Below are positions 27,158 through 35,638 of a DNA stretch of 64,000 bases, in pieces (position 1 is the stretch's first letter; the number at the start of each line of letters is the position of its first letter). The position numbers were made by a program, and so were the translations under genes. The stretch is from positions 16,484 through 80,483 of the forward strand of contig CAYVOD010000003.1 of the NCBI GenBank assembly GCA_964453055.1, in the 5' to 3' direction. This DNA is from UBA2256 sp964453055. GTDB lineage: Bacteria; Spirochaetota; Spirochaetia; Treponematales; Rectinemataceae. The notes under the pieces were generated by a model. That model did not search any database. It was not told the DNA's origin and saw only the letters and a list, made by a program, of their open reading frames with translations.

Positions 27158-30100
27158 CTTCCCTCCCGATGGGCTGCGCGGGTCTTGGCCGCGGCCGGCT
27201 CCGCCTGGTCAAGAATTTCGGCGCATTCCCTGAGGTATGCCGCATGCAATTCCTCGATGCCCAGCGAAGCCAGACCCTTCTTCCCGGCACTGACGCGAAG
27301 ATTCGGAGCTTGGCGGGTCTTTCCGACCAGGGCTAGCGGAAGGCCAGTGAAAAATTCCTCGAAGGCGGAAGCCTGGCTCATTTTCACCTCCGCTAAAAAG
27401 CAGCCGTTGGTCTCGCCGAATAAAAGGAGGGCTTGCCATGCAGGATTCTCGAGAGAAGCTTCGCTTCCCTTTGCCGCCGCCTCTCCAAAACTCTTGGATG
27501 CTGCCGCAAGCCTTTCCATTTCGATTTCTGCCCCGAGGCCGCCGCCTATGCACATCTCGGCGAGCGCAGCTCCCAGGCCTCCTTCGGAGAGGTCGTGGCT
27601 GGCCGAGACGAGACCTGCTTTCAACGCCTTATGGAAGGCCCTGTAGACCGCCGGCGCTTCAGCCGAGAAGCCTGGCGCGGCGAGCCCCGGCCTTGCTTCA
27701 AGAACGTCCATCAGCACCGAGGCTTCATAGGAGGGCGAAAACTCGCCTACGAGATAAAGCAGAGAATCGCCATATTTTAGGTCGCTGCCGCGGACAGCCT
27801 CGAGTTCCGGCACGATGCCCATGGCCGAGATCAGGAGTGATGGCGGTACGGCGATTTTCTCGCCGCCCGGTCCCTCGAATTCATTATTGAAAGAGTCTTT
27901 TCCGCTGACGAAGGGGCTGCGATGCGCCACCGCCGCATCCTTGCAGGCCTTTGCCGCCCTCAGAAGGGTCCAGAGGTTTTCGGGCTTGAGCGGATCGCCC
28001 CAGCAGAAATTGTCCATCACCGCGATGCGGTCCGGATCCGCGCCAACCGCTACGGCATTGCGGACCGCTTCGTCCAGGGCGGAAGCCGCGGCATTGTAGG
28101 AATCAGCCTCCCCATAGCGCGGATTGAAGCCGTTGGAAATAGCCACGCCGCGACTCAGCCCAGTCTCGAGGGGAACCGCCACGGCCGCGTCCGAAGGACC
28201 GGACTGGGCCTGCCCGGCAAAAGGACCAAGCCTGGTGGCGCCCAGGACCTCGTGGTCGTAGCGGCGGATCGCCCATTCCTTCGAACTGATGGCATGGTGA
28301 GTCATTATCTTCGGGAAAAGCTCTCCGATGCCTGGGGTCTTCGGCTGCGGCATGATCCGGGGCGAAGCCTTCCGGCCGGAATACGCCGGGGGAGCGGCTT
28401 TCATGCGGCGCCGAGGCATCCCGTTGTGGAGAAATTCGCAATCCAGGTCCAGGATCGGCTTGTCGTTGAAACGCACCACGAGGCGACCCGTGCCGGTGAA
28501 AAATCCCAGGTCGCAGAACTCCACGTCGTTAGACGCGCAGAGTTCGGCGACTTGGGGGAGTTTTTCCGGGGGAACGGCGATGACCATCCTCTCCTGGGCT
28601 TCCGAGAGCCAAATCTCCCAGGGGGCAAGCCCCGGGTATTTCAGCCGCACTTCGGACAGCTCCACGTCGGCGCCCAACTCCGATGCCATCTCGCCTACCG
28701 CCGACGACAAACCACCTGCTCCGCAATCGGTTATGCCCGTATACAGCCCAGCGTCCCGAGCTGACAGGATTATTTCGGATAGTTTTTTCTCCACCAGGGG
28801 GGCCCCGATCTGCACTGAGGCTCCGGAGGTCTCCAGGGTGCTTCCGTCCATCGTCATCGAGGAGAAGGTCGCTCCCCTTATACCGTCACGGCCTGTTCTG
28901 CCGCCCAGGACCAGCACCCTGTCCCCTACCCTCGGCTCCGAAAAGAAAGCCCCCCGGGGGGCGATGCCCGCGCAGCCGCAGTACACCAGGGGATTGGCCG
29001 CGTATTTTTCGTGATAGTGGATGCTTCCGTTCAAAGTGGGGATGCCCATCTTGTTTCCGTAATCCTGCACACCAGCCACGACTCCGCTTCGGATCCGCTC
29101 GGCCGAAAGAGCCGACGTCCCCTCGCCCCGGCCGGGAATCCCGAAGCACAGCACGTCGGTGACCGCGAAAGGCCGGGCGGAAACGGCCATGACATCCCGA
29201 ATCACGCCCCCCACCCCTGTGTTTGCGCCTCCGAAGGGCTCGATAGCCGAAGGGTGGTTGTGGGTTTCGACCTTGAACGACAGGTCGAAATCCTTGTCGA
29301 ACTCGATGATGCCTGCGTTGTCCTTGAAAGCTGAAATTACCCAGGGAGCGCCGATCTCGTCCGTCGCCGCCTTGATGTAGGTCTTGAGAATATTGTCGAC
29401 CCTCACGGGCAGGCCGCCGGATTCGGCGTCCTCGACTTCTATGAGAGCCTTGAATGTCTTGTGGAAACAGTGCTCGCTCCAGGTTTGGGCTATCATTTCG
29501 AATTCCACGTCCGAGCAAGCCCTGCCTTGGGCGGCGAAATAGTCGCGAATGGACCTCATTTCCTCTGGATCGAGAGCGGCCCTTCTGGAGCGGTTGAGCT
29601 CCGCGAGCTCCTGGTCGTCCATTTTGTGGATGGGAATCCATTCTTCCGGCGGAATCTCGGCATCGCTGCCCGGAAACGCCGGCTCCACGGGACCCAAGGC
29701 CCAGCGCTGCACCACCGGATTGGCCAGGAGCTTGGCGGCGAGCCTATGCAGGTCTTCGGCTCCGATGAAGGAGCCTTCGTCGCAGACAAGCTCGTAACGC
29801 AAGCCCGTGGATGCCGCCTCGATGCCCTGTATGCCCAACTCCCGCCCGGAGCGCATGATCTCGTCCGCCACCGGGTCGGTTACCCCCGGATGATAGGTGA
29901 CTTCGACCACGAGGCCTTTGTCCTCTGGTGTCTGAGGGAGGGTATGGATTTCGCAAGTCTGGGTGACGGGATCCGATAAAAGAAAGCGCCCGAGGAAACT
30001 CAGTTCCCCGGGCGCTATATTCCCGCGCACAAAGTAAATCTCGGAGCGCAGTACGGCCTTGATTCCTTCGAACCCCAGCCGCCCCGCCTCGCGCACGATC

Positions 30101-30171
30101 AGCGCCGAGGACTTGGCCCCCGGCTTTAGTTCCCGGATCGTAAAACGATGGACAGGAAGTTGATGTTCCAT
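27154..30171 (-). CDS. purL: FGAM synthase, synthetase subunit with fused PurS-like N-terminus
   Basis: 1005 aa, between the short PurL (~740, needs PurS) and the long PurL (~1300, includes the glutaminase). Residues 1-~165 contain two PurS-like segments (MEHQLPVHRFTIRELKPGA; VVEVTYHPGVTDPVADEIM). The synthetase core follows: TWSEHCFHKTFKA, VETHNHPSAIEPFGGANTGVGG, GIPTLNGSIHYHEKY, CGAGGLSSAVGEMASELGA. The glutaminase is the separate purQ, so this is a PurS-PurL fusion. ATG 30171 is chosen by conservation; the ribosome site is weak. Confidence 0.93.
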   Translation of the reverse strand: MEHQLPVHRFTIRELKPGAKSSALIVREAGRLGFEGIKAVLRSEIYFVRGNIAPGELSFLGRFLLSDPVTQTCEIHTLPQTPEDKGLVVEVTYHPGVTDPVADEIMRSGRELGIQGIEAASTGLRYELVCDEGSFIGAEDLHRLAAKLLANPVVQRWALGPVEPAFPGSDAEIPPEEWIPIHKMDDQELAELNRSRRAALDPEEMRSIRDYFAAQGRACSDVEFEMIAQTWSEHCFHKTFKALIEVEDAESGGLPVRVDNILKTYIKAATDEIGAPWVISAFKDNAGIIEFDKDFDLSFKVETHNHPSAIEPFGGANTGVGGVIRDVMAVSARPFAVTDVLCFGIPGRGEGTSALSAERIRSGVVAGVQDYGNKMGIPTLNGSIHYHEKYAANPLVYCGCAGIAPRGAFFSEPRVGDRVLVLGGRTGRDGIRGATFSSMTMDGSTLETSGASVQIGAPLVEKKLSEIILSARDAGLYTGITDCGAGGLSSAVGEMASELGADVELSEVRLKYPGLAPWEIWLSEAQERMVIAVPPEKLPQVAELCASNDVEFCDLGFFTGTGRLVVRFNDKPILDLDCEFLHNGMPRRRMKAAPPAYSGRKASPRIMPQPKTPGIGELFPKIMTHHAISSKEWAIRRYDHEVLGATRLGPFAGQAQSGPSDAAVAVPLETGLSRGVAISNGFNPRYGEADSYNAAASALDEAVRNAVAVGADPDRIAVMDNFCWGDPLKPENLWTLLRAAKACKDAAVAHRSPFVSGKDSFNNEFEGPGGEKIAVPPSLLISAMGIVPELEAVRGSDLKYGDSLLYLVGEFSPSYEASVLMDVLEARPGLAAPGFSAEAPAVYRAFHKALKAGLVSASHDLSEGGLGAALAEMCIGGGLGAEIEMERLAAASKSFGEAAAKGSEASLENPAWQALLLFGETNGCFLAEVKMSQASAFEEFFTGLPLALVGKTRQAPNLRVSAGKKGLASLGIEELHAAYLRECAEILDQAEPAAAKTRAAHREGR

Positions 30172-30265
30172 ACAAATGCCTATCATAGGCGAAAAATCTA
30201 GTCAAGGAGTCAGGATTTCGAAACCGAGGCCCAGCAGATACTCCTATCGCAATTCCAGCCTGTCC

Positions 30266-31657
30266 TTATTGGGCAAACCTTGTTTTCAGCAACCTCGCGA
30301 ACTCTCCCGCCCTCCTGGGGGCGTCCCCGAGATAGCCTTCGATGCGCATAAGCTGGTCGATTTTTTCCGCCGGGAGCAGACGGGTGAAGAAGGGATCGCC
30401 GGCGATGCGCTGCCGAAGCGGATTCTCGTCGGTGCCGCGCAGGATTTCCCAGGCCGCGAGGGCGTGCTTCCTCAGCCTTTCGTGAGTTTCCTGCCTGTCG
30501 GCCCCGGCCTTGGCCATGGCCATCATGACCCGCTCTGTGCAGGCGAAGGGGGCGTAGCGGCGGAAGGTACGTCCCGCTGCGTCCTCATCCAGGCGGAAGC
30601 CGCTGATGATTTTCTGCGCCGTCCTTATCAGTTCGTCCGCCGCTAGGAAGGACTCGGGCAGGCTGCTCCTCCGGTTCGCCGAATCGTCCAGCGTCCGCTC
30701 CAGAAGAGATAGCGCGGCGTTGCTCCATGCCACCTGTGGATAGGCCGCCAGAAGTCTGGCGAGGGAATCGATTTTTTCTGCGTCTATGGGATTGCGCTTG
30801 AAAGGCATGGCCGAGGAGCCCACCTGCTTGCTCCCGAAAGGTTCCGCCAGCTCGCCGATGGGCGGGGACTGGAGTATCCTGAAGTCGAAGGCCATCTTGT
30901 GAAGCGCCGCCGCCAGGCTGGCCAGAGCCGCCAACACCCGGTATTCCTGCAGCCGCGGGCTCGTCTGGGTGGAGACGGGGAAAAACTCTATCTTTAGCTC
31001 CTTTTCGAGAGCCTTTTCAAACCCGGGCAGCTCATCCAGGCCTATGAGTTCCCCATACGAAGCCGAGCTGCCGACCGCCCCCTTGAATCCTTTTCCCTTT
31101 AGCGTGGCTTCGAGCCTTTCGATGTCTTCATAGGCCGAAAGCAAATCCTGCGCCCAGACGGAACAGCGGTATCCGAAGCTACTGGGTTCAGCCGGCTGAA
31201 GGTGCGTAAAAGCCATGACGGGAAAATCCGAATAGGCTTCGATTTTTTCGGCGAGGCTCAACAGCAGGCGCTTAAGCCCTTCGCGGACGAGGCCGAGAGA
31301 TTCGCGGATGCGCAGGGCATCGGCATTGTCCTCGATATCCATCGAAGTGGCTCCCAGGTGGATGACGCCGCCGGCGCCGGGACATTGTTCCGCGAAAGCC
31401 TTTATCTCCGCCATGAGGTCGTGGCGGATCTCGGCCTCTATGGCGAGCGAACGCTCCATATCCACCTTCTCGACCTGGGATTCCAGTTCGGCCAGCTGCT
31501 GGGGGCTCACCAGGCCATAGCGCGACTGGACTCTCGCGAGGCTCAGCCAGAGCCTTCTCCATAGCTCGCGTTTATGCGTTTCGCTCCAAAGGTGCCGCAT
31601 TCGTTCGCTTCCGTATCGCCAGGAAAAGGGAGAGAGGTAGGCGGAATAGTCTTTCAT
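30266..31657 (-). CDS. purB: Adenylosuccinate lyase
   Basis: 463 aa. Fumarase-superfamily enzyme with the signature SSAMPFKRNPIDAEKI (catalytic Ser loop) and the N-terminal pattern YLSPFSWRYGSERM...WSETHKRELWRRLW, which looks like the animal-type ADSL branch. It cleaves SAICAR and adenylosuccinate. It is 95 bp upstream of purL and is probably the first gene of the purine run. The ATG at 31657 lies only 10 bp after a TATAGT sequence (see promoter entry), so the message may have almost no leader. Confidence 0.95.
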   Translation of the reverse strand: MKDYSAYLSPFSWRYGSERMRHLWSETHKRELWRRLWLSLARVQSRYGLVSPQQLAELESQVEKVDMERSLAIEAEIRHDLMAEIKAFAEQCPGAGGVIHLGATSMDIEDNADALRIRESLGLVREGLKRLLLSLAEKIEAYSDFPVMAFTHLQPAEPSSFGYRCSVWAQDLLSAYEDIERLEATLKGKGFKGAVGSSASYGELIGLDELPGFEKALEKELKIEFFPVSTQTSPRLQEYRVLAALASLAAALHKMAFDFRILQSPPIGELAEPFGSKQVGSSAMPFKRNPIDAEKIDSLARLLAAYPQVAWSNAALSLLERTLDDSANRRSSLPESFLAADELIRTAQKIISGFRLDEDAAGRTFRRYAPFACTERVMMAMAKAGADRQETHERLRKHALAAWEILRGTDENPLRQRIAGDPFFTRLLPAEKIDQLMRIEGYLGDAPRRAGEFARLLKTRFAQ

Positions 31658-31661
31658 CCCT

Positions 31662-31690
31662 CGACTATAGCAGAAGGAAGGAAGACTGAA
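31662..31690 (-). promoter_or_regulatory. Possible purB promoter, near-leaderless
   Basis: Minus strand TATAGT at about 31664-31669 with a T-rich TTTCAG-like -35 16 nt upstream. A start point 6-7 nt after the -10 would fall at or next to the purB ATG. The -35 is weak, so this is tentative. Confidence 0.3.
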
Positions 31691-31759
31691 AATACTGACG
31701 ACTTTCGCCCAAACCCCAATACGGCTTGAAGCGAATCGCGCTCCGGCGGGCGTCTGTCT

Positions 31760-31806
31760 GTTGCTGGGGCGGCGAGGCGGCCGCGGCGCCTCGCCGCCCC
31801 AGCAAC
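31760..31806 (+). repeat. Strong hairpin in the ssb leader
   Basis: Perfect 20-bp arms (31760-31779 starting GTTGCTGGGG, 31787-31806 ending CCCCAGCAAC) with a 7-nt loop GCCGCGG. It lies between divergent purB and ssb, and ends 5 bp before the ssb ribosome site. It is not followed by a T-run on either strand. Its role is unknown; mRNA protection or translational control are possible. Confidence 0.75.
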
Positions 31807-31822
31807 AAGACAAGGAGGGAGC

Positions 31823-32230
31823 ATGAATTCACTGAATAGCATTCTCGTGGAGGGCAATTTGGTCAGAGACCCCGATTCGAAGGTCCTGCCCAGCGGAAAC
31901 CAGGTCTGCGATTTCACCCTGGCTTCCAATCGCTTCTATAAAAACGGGGACACGGGCATGGAAAAGGAGGTTTCCTATTTCGACGTCGAGGCCTGGTCGC
32001 GCCTCGGGGCCAGCTGCGCCCAGTATCTGAAAAAAGGCCGGGGCGTCAGGGTAGTGGGCCGGCTGAAGCAGGATCGCTGGGTCGATCCCGAAGGCAAGCA
32101 GCGGGCGAAGGTCAAGATAGTCGCCGAGCACGTGGAGTTCAAGGCGCAGAAGCAGGGGGCGAAAAAGGAGGAGGAAGAAGATTCGGTTCAGGAGGAGGCC
32201 GACGAAACCTCGACGGTGAGCGTCTTCTGA
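31823..32230 (+). CDS. ssb: Single-stranded DNA-binding protein
   Basis: 135 aa with the SSB OB-fold: N-terminal NSILVEGNLVRDPDSKVLPSG, core VSYFDVEAWSRLGASCAQYLKKGRGVRVVGRLKQDRW, then a Lys/Glu-rich tail. The tail ends TVSVF and lacks the usual DDDIPF-type acidic tip, though it is acidic upstream and ends in Phe. Strong ribosome site AAGGAGG. Its last 43 bp overlap the 3' end of the convergent iclR gene. Confidence 0.92.
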   Translation: MNSLNSILVEGNLVRDPDSKVLPSGNQVCDFTLASNRFYKNGDTGMEKEVSYFDVEAWSRLGASCAQYLKKGRGVRVVGRLKQDRWVDPEGKQRAKVKIVAEHVEFKAQKQGAKKEEEEDSVQEEADETSTVSVF

Positions 32231-32982
32231 TTCGGTTCGTAGGCTTGCATGGCGCGCATGGCTTCGCGGCTCGCCTGGCTGAGGAGCTCGAGGAATCGTT
32301 CCTTGGTCTCGGGGTCTCTCATGCGCGCCGAAGGTCCGGAGATGCTCACGGCGCCCGCGAAATCGGAGCCGGGAAGCCTTAGCGGCATCGCATAGCAGGT
32401 AAGGCCGACCTCGTACTCGTCCCTGTCCACCCCGTAGCCCTGTTCTTTCGCCCTCCTGGCTTCCCGGATGACGTCTTCGGGCTCCACCAGGGTGTGCTCG
32501 CTGAATCGGTGAAGCGGAGCGCTGCCCAGTATCGCCCTCATATGTTCTTCGGGGAGCTGGGAGAGTATCGCCTTTCCCACGCCGGTACAATGGAGGGGCA
32601 GCCGGTCGCCGGGCACCGAGCGCATTCGCAGGCTTCGGTTGGCCTCGGCGCGATCCAGGTAGATCGCCGAGTCGCCCGCCAGGCAGGCCAGGTTGGAGGA
32701 CTCCCCCGATTCCCTCGCCAGGCGCTCGATCAGGGGACGTACTTTCTCCACCACCAGGGCTCGCACGGGCACCTTGCTGCCCAGCTCGAAGAGCGAAAGT
32801 CCGAGCGACCAGCCCGCGGGCCTTTTTTCCACTACGCCCCTGGATTCCAGCACGGCCAGATAGCGAAGGGCCGTCGCCTTGTTCATGCCGGTTTCCTTGG
32901 ACAGGCGGGCGAGGCTCACCTCGTCCTCGACCTTCGCGAGATAGAATAGTATGTCCAGCGCCTTGCCAGCCGACTCACTCAT
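32188..32982 (-). CDS. IclR family regulator, KdgR-like
   Basis: 264 aa. N-terminal winged helix (KALDILFYLAKVEDEVSLARLSKETGMNKATALRYLAVLESRGVVEK) and the C-terminal IclR effector domain (CTGVGKAILSQLPEE ... YGVDRDEYEVGLTCYAMPLR). IclR proteins bind small organic acids. The upstream operator at 33066-33088 matches the published KdgR box at 18 of 19 positions, so I infer control of 2-keto-3-deoxygluconate or related sugar-acid metabolism and autoregulation. The C-terminus overlaps ssb on the opposite strand. Confidence 0.9.
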   Translation of the reverse strand: MSESAGKALDILFYLAKVEDEVSLARLSKETGMNKATALRYLAVLESRGVVEKRPAGWSLGLSLFELGSKVPVRALVVEKVRPLIERLARESGESSNLACLAGDSAIYLDRAEANRSLRMRSVPGDRLPLHCTGVGKAILSQLPEEHMRAILGSAPLHRFSEHTLVEPEDVIREARRAKEQGYGVDRDEYEVGLTCYAMPLRLPGSDFAGAVSISGPSARMRDPETKERFLELLSQASREAMRAMQAYEPNQKTLTVEVSSASS

Positions 32983-33065
32983 GTAAACCTTCTCTATTGG
33001 GTCAGGGTAGGAATTCGGTTCCGCTAAAAGTCGTTCGACCTTGTAAAAAGAACCTCGAAAGAGAA

Positions 33066-33088
33066 AAAATAAAACCGCGTTTTATTTT
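33066..33088. promoter_or_regulatory. KdgR-type operator of the iclR gene
   Basis: Perfect inverted repeat AAAATAAAAC-CGC-GTTTTATTTT. Its central 19 bases fit the KdgR consensus AATRAAAYRNYRTTTYATT with a single mismatch. It begins 3-5 bp after the predicted transcription start of the IclR gene, a classic repressor position. Confidence 0.75.
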
Positions 33089-33097
33089 CTGATACAG

Positions 33098-33125
33098 AGT
33101 ATAGCGAGGCTCGAACCTGAGTCAA
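33098..33125 (-). promoter_or_regulatory. Sigma-70 promoter of the IclR-family gene
   Basis: Minus strand -35 TTGACT (33120-33125), 16-nt spacer, -10 TATACT (33098-33103). The start point would be near 33091, directly in front of the KdgR-type operator. Confidence 0.72.
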
Positions 33126-33148
33126 GGGAAATTTCAATAGATAAAATT

Positions 33149-35431
33149 TTAATCCTTGGGGCGCTGCCGAGGGCCGCGTTTTCCTGCTCTATCCCTTAGG
33201 TTCCTGCCTGGATTCCTGTCGGGGCCTCGTCCGGAATTTCTCTTAGGTCCCCTCGCTAAATCCTTCCCGTAGCGGTTTCCTTCATCTCGGCCTGGCTTGA
33301 CCGAAGGCTGATCGTCTTTCCCCTCGCCCCTTGCCCCTGCCCGGGGAAGACCTGGGCTAAAGGCCTTGGGACCGCCGGCCTGTTTTTCCTCGTCGTTGTA
33401 GAAGCCGTCCTTCCAATTGAAGCGGGAACTATCGTCCAGAGGGAGGGCGTCGGCGGCGGCTTTTGCTATGTCCCTGAACATGCCCCGGGAGGAATTGGCG
33501 CTGGAAAGGTCCAGGATGAACTTGTCGAAGCCTTCTTTCTTGAGGAAGGGTACCCTATCGATGATCGAGAATGGCTTGTCGGGACTCAGGATCGTATAGT
33601 CCCTTCTCCCCTGCAGCTTGTAGGAGCTTCCGTCGCGATCGACGAAACTGGTCGGACCGTACTTGGACGCCAGGTCTCCCCGGATCCTGAACAGGTGAGG
33701 ATAGGAGAAGGTTATCGGCATGAAAGCCCTAGGGTTAAGCTCCTCGGCCAGGCGCTGAAGGTTCTGCTTGGAGATTTCCTGGGGAGGAATGAGATACTTG
33801 ACCCCCTGGTCGAAGAGGAAGGCGACCGCCCAGAGATTGAAGGCATAGAGCCACGGCCCCGCGATCAATTCCAGGTCCCTGCCTCGCAGAAGGGAAAAGT
33901 GGGCGAGATTGTTGACTACCATGGTCTTGACGCCCTTACCGATCCAGTATTCCAGCTCGGCCTCCAGCCACGCGGCGTCGGCCTCGGGGTAATAGGGATC
34001 CAGCCAGAGCACGAGCCTGTCACGCTTATAGGGGATGGTATCTTCGTTCTTTCGGAGCCCTTCGGCGTTCAGCTTGTCGAAAACGATCATGGCCTTCTTG
34101 GGAGCCGCCGCCAGCACGGCGTGGAGGTCGGCCACCTTGCCCACCAGGGCGTAGTAGCCCTGTGGCAGGGAATCGATCTCCCGCCTGGACCCTGCGGTCA
34201 CCTGGGGCCGGGGCGCGCTGTCCCTGGAGGGAAAGGAGCGGAAGCGGTCAAGGCTATGGGGCAGAATGCTCTTGTAGCGCCGGGCCATGGAGGCTGTCTG
34301 GATAAGGTACACGTCGTCGTTCTGCCGCCAGTCCCCTTCGATCTTGAGCAGCATGCCGTTGACCTGGTTCTGGATGCCCTTGATCTTGGCGGTTATCCTC
34401 CCCGAATCATCAGCGCGGTGAATCCTGACGGAATCGCCCTCGGCCAGCCCGTCGAAACTGCCCATCAGCGCCCAGCGTTCCTCGTCTATGGTCCTGGCGT
34501 CCCTGATCCTTCCCAGGTGTATGCCTGTGCCTCCGGCCTGGTCGGGGTGGATATAGTCAGGATTCCCGCCTTCCATGAAGAAGCTGGTCTTCCTCCGGGC
34601 GAAATCGGCCTGTAGCATGGCTTTGGACTTGGCCAGGGCCCGTTCCTCGTCCCCGGCGCAGTTATCGATGAGCTGGCGATAGGCGGCCACGACGGTGCCC
34701 ACGTACTCGGCGGATTTCATCCTTCCTTCGATCTTGAAGGAATCCACGCCGATATCCATGAGCCTGGGAACATAATCGATCAGCTGGAGGTCGTCGGGGG
34801 AGAAAAAGTAACCCTTGCCCAGGTCGCTGTCGTAGAGCCTGCGGCAGGCCTGTGTGCACGCGCCGCGATTGGCGCTCTTCCCTCCGAGGTATGAGGAGAA
34901 AAGGCAAAGCCCCGAGGCCGAAACGCAGAGTGCCCCGTGAACGAACACTTCTAGCTCCATGCTCGTGTTCTGCCTGATAGCCTGGATTTCTTCCAGGCTT
35001 AGCTCCCTGGCTAGGACCACGCGCTTGAAACCCTGCCTCGAAAGAAAATGGCAGCCCTTGGACGAAGAAAGATTCATCTGGGTCGATGCGTGGAGAGGAA
35101 GCGAGGGAAAATTCTCCCTGGCCATCTTGATGATGCCCAGGTCCTGCACGATCACCCCGTCCGCCTTGAGGCGATCAAGGTACTGCAGCAGCTGGTAAAC
35201 CCGGTCGGTTTCCCTTTCCTCGAAGACCGTGTTCACGGTTACGTATATGCGCCTGCCCCTGTCATGGGCGGCCTGAAGGGTTGCCTCGAATTGGTTGAAA
35301 GCGAAATTGGCGCTGCGCATCCGCGCGTTGAAAGATCTCAAGCCCAGGTAGACCGCGTCGGCGCCTTCGCTGATTGCCGCGTCCAGCGCTTCGGGAGATC
35401 CCGCGGGAGCGAGTAATTCTGGAATTTTCAC
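33149..35431 (-). CDS. U32 family protein with Arg/Gly/Pro-rich tail
   Basis: 760 aa from GTG 35431 (AAGAG upstream); a longer TTG frame to 35476 lacks a ribosome site. The N-terminal ~300 residues are the U32 domain: IPELLAPAGSPEALDAAISEGADAVYLG, HASTQMNLSS, FVHGALCVSASGLCLFSSYLGGKSANRGACTQACR, and the signature SFKIEGRMKSAEYV. The Cys set in that region matches relatives that carry an Fe-S cluster (RlhA, TrhP, UbiU), which hydroxylate RNA or ubiquinone rather than degrade protein. The last ~75 residues are rich in Gly, Arg, Lys and Pro, like RNA-binding tails. A role in rRNA or tRNA hydroxylation is likely but inferred. Confidence 0.85.
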   Translation of the reverse strand: MKIPELLAPAGSPEALDAAISEGADAVYLGLRSFNARMRSANFAFNQFEATLQAAHDRGRRIYVTVNTVFEERETDRVYQLLQYLDRLKADGVIVQDLGIIKMARENFPSLPLHASTQMNLSSSKGCHFLSRQGFKRVVLARELSLEEIQAIRQNTSMELEVFVHGALCVSASGLCLFSSYLGGKSANRGACTQACRRLYDSDLGKGYFFSPDDLQLIDYVPRLMDIGVDSFKIEGRMKSAEYVGTVVAAYRQLIDNCAGDEERALAKSKAMLQADFARRKTSFFMEGGNPDYIHPDQAGGTGIHLGRIRDARTIDEERWALMGSFDGLAEGDSVRIHRADDSGRITAKIKGIQNQVNGMLLKIEGDWRQNDDVYLIQTASMARRYKSILPHSLDRFRSFPSRDSAPRPQVTAGSRREIDSLPQGYYALVGKVADLHAVLAAAPKKAMIVFDKLNAEGLRKNEDTIPYKRDRLVLWLDPYYPEADAAWLEAELEYWIGKGVKTMVVNNLAHFSLLRGRDLELIAGPWLYAFNLWAVAFLFDQGVKYLIPPQEISKQNLQRLAEELNPRAFMPITFSYPHLFRIRGDLASKYGPTSFVDRDGSSYKLQGRRDYTILSPDKPFSIIDRVPFLKKEGFDKFILDLSSANSSRGMFRDIAKAAADALPLDDSSRFNWKDGFYNDEEKQAGGPKAFSPGLPRAGARGEGKDDQPSVKPGRDEGNRYGKDLARGPKRNSGRGPDRNPGRNLRDRAGKRGPRQRPKD

Positions 35432-35573
35432 ATCACTCTTATAGGCTGAATGATCGCTCGTGATCAACCCGTGCAAAGGCGGGAGTGTTCTGCCGATGTT
35501 TTTTTGGGATAAAGGCTTAGGAATCCCGGGCCAAACGTCCCGGCCGATTCGGCGTCATCGCTCCTGAGGCTCC

Positions 35574-35602
35574 GTGACACTAAGGGAGAATTTCTGTATA
35601 GT
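35574..35602 (+). promoter_or_regulatory. Sigma-70 promoter of the EF-G gene
   Basis: -35 GTGACA (35574-35579), 17-nt spacer, extended -10 TGTATAGT (TATAGT 35597-35602). It gives a leader of about 30 nt before ATG 35639, whose ribosome site is CGGAGAA. Confidence 0.6.
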
Positions 35603-35638
35603 ATCTCTAGCGACAATCCCTGCTTTTCGGAGAAACCC

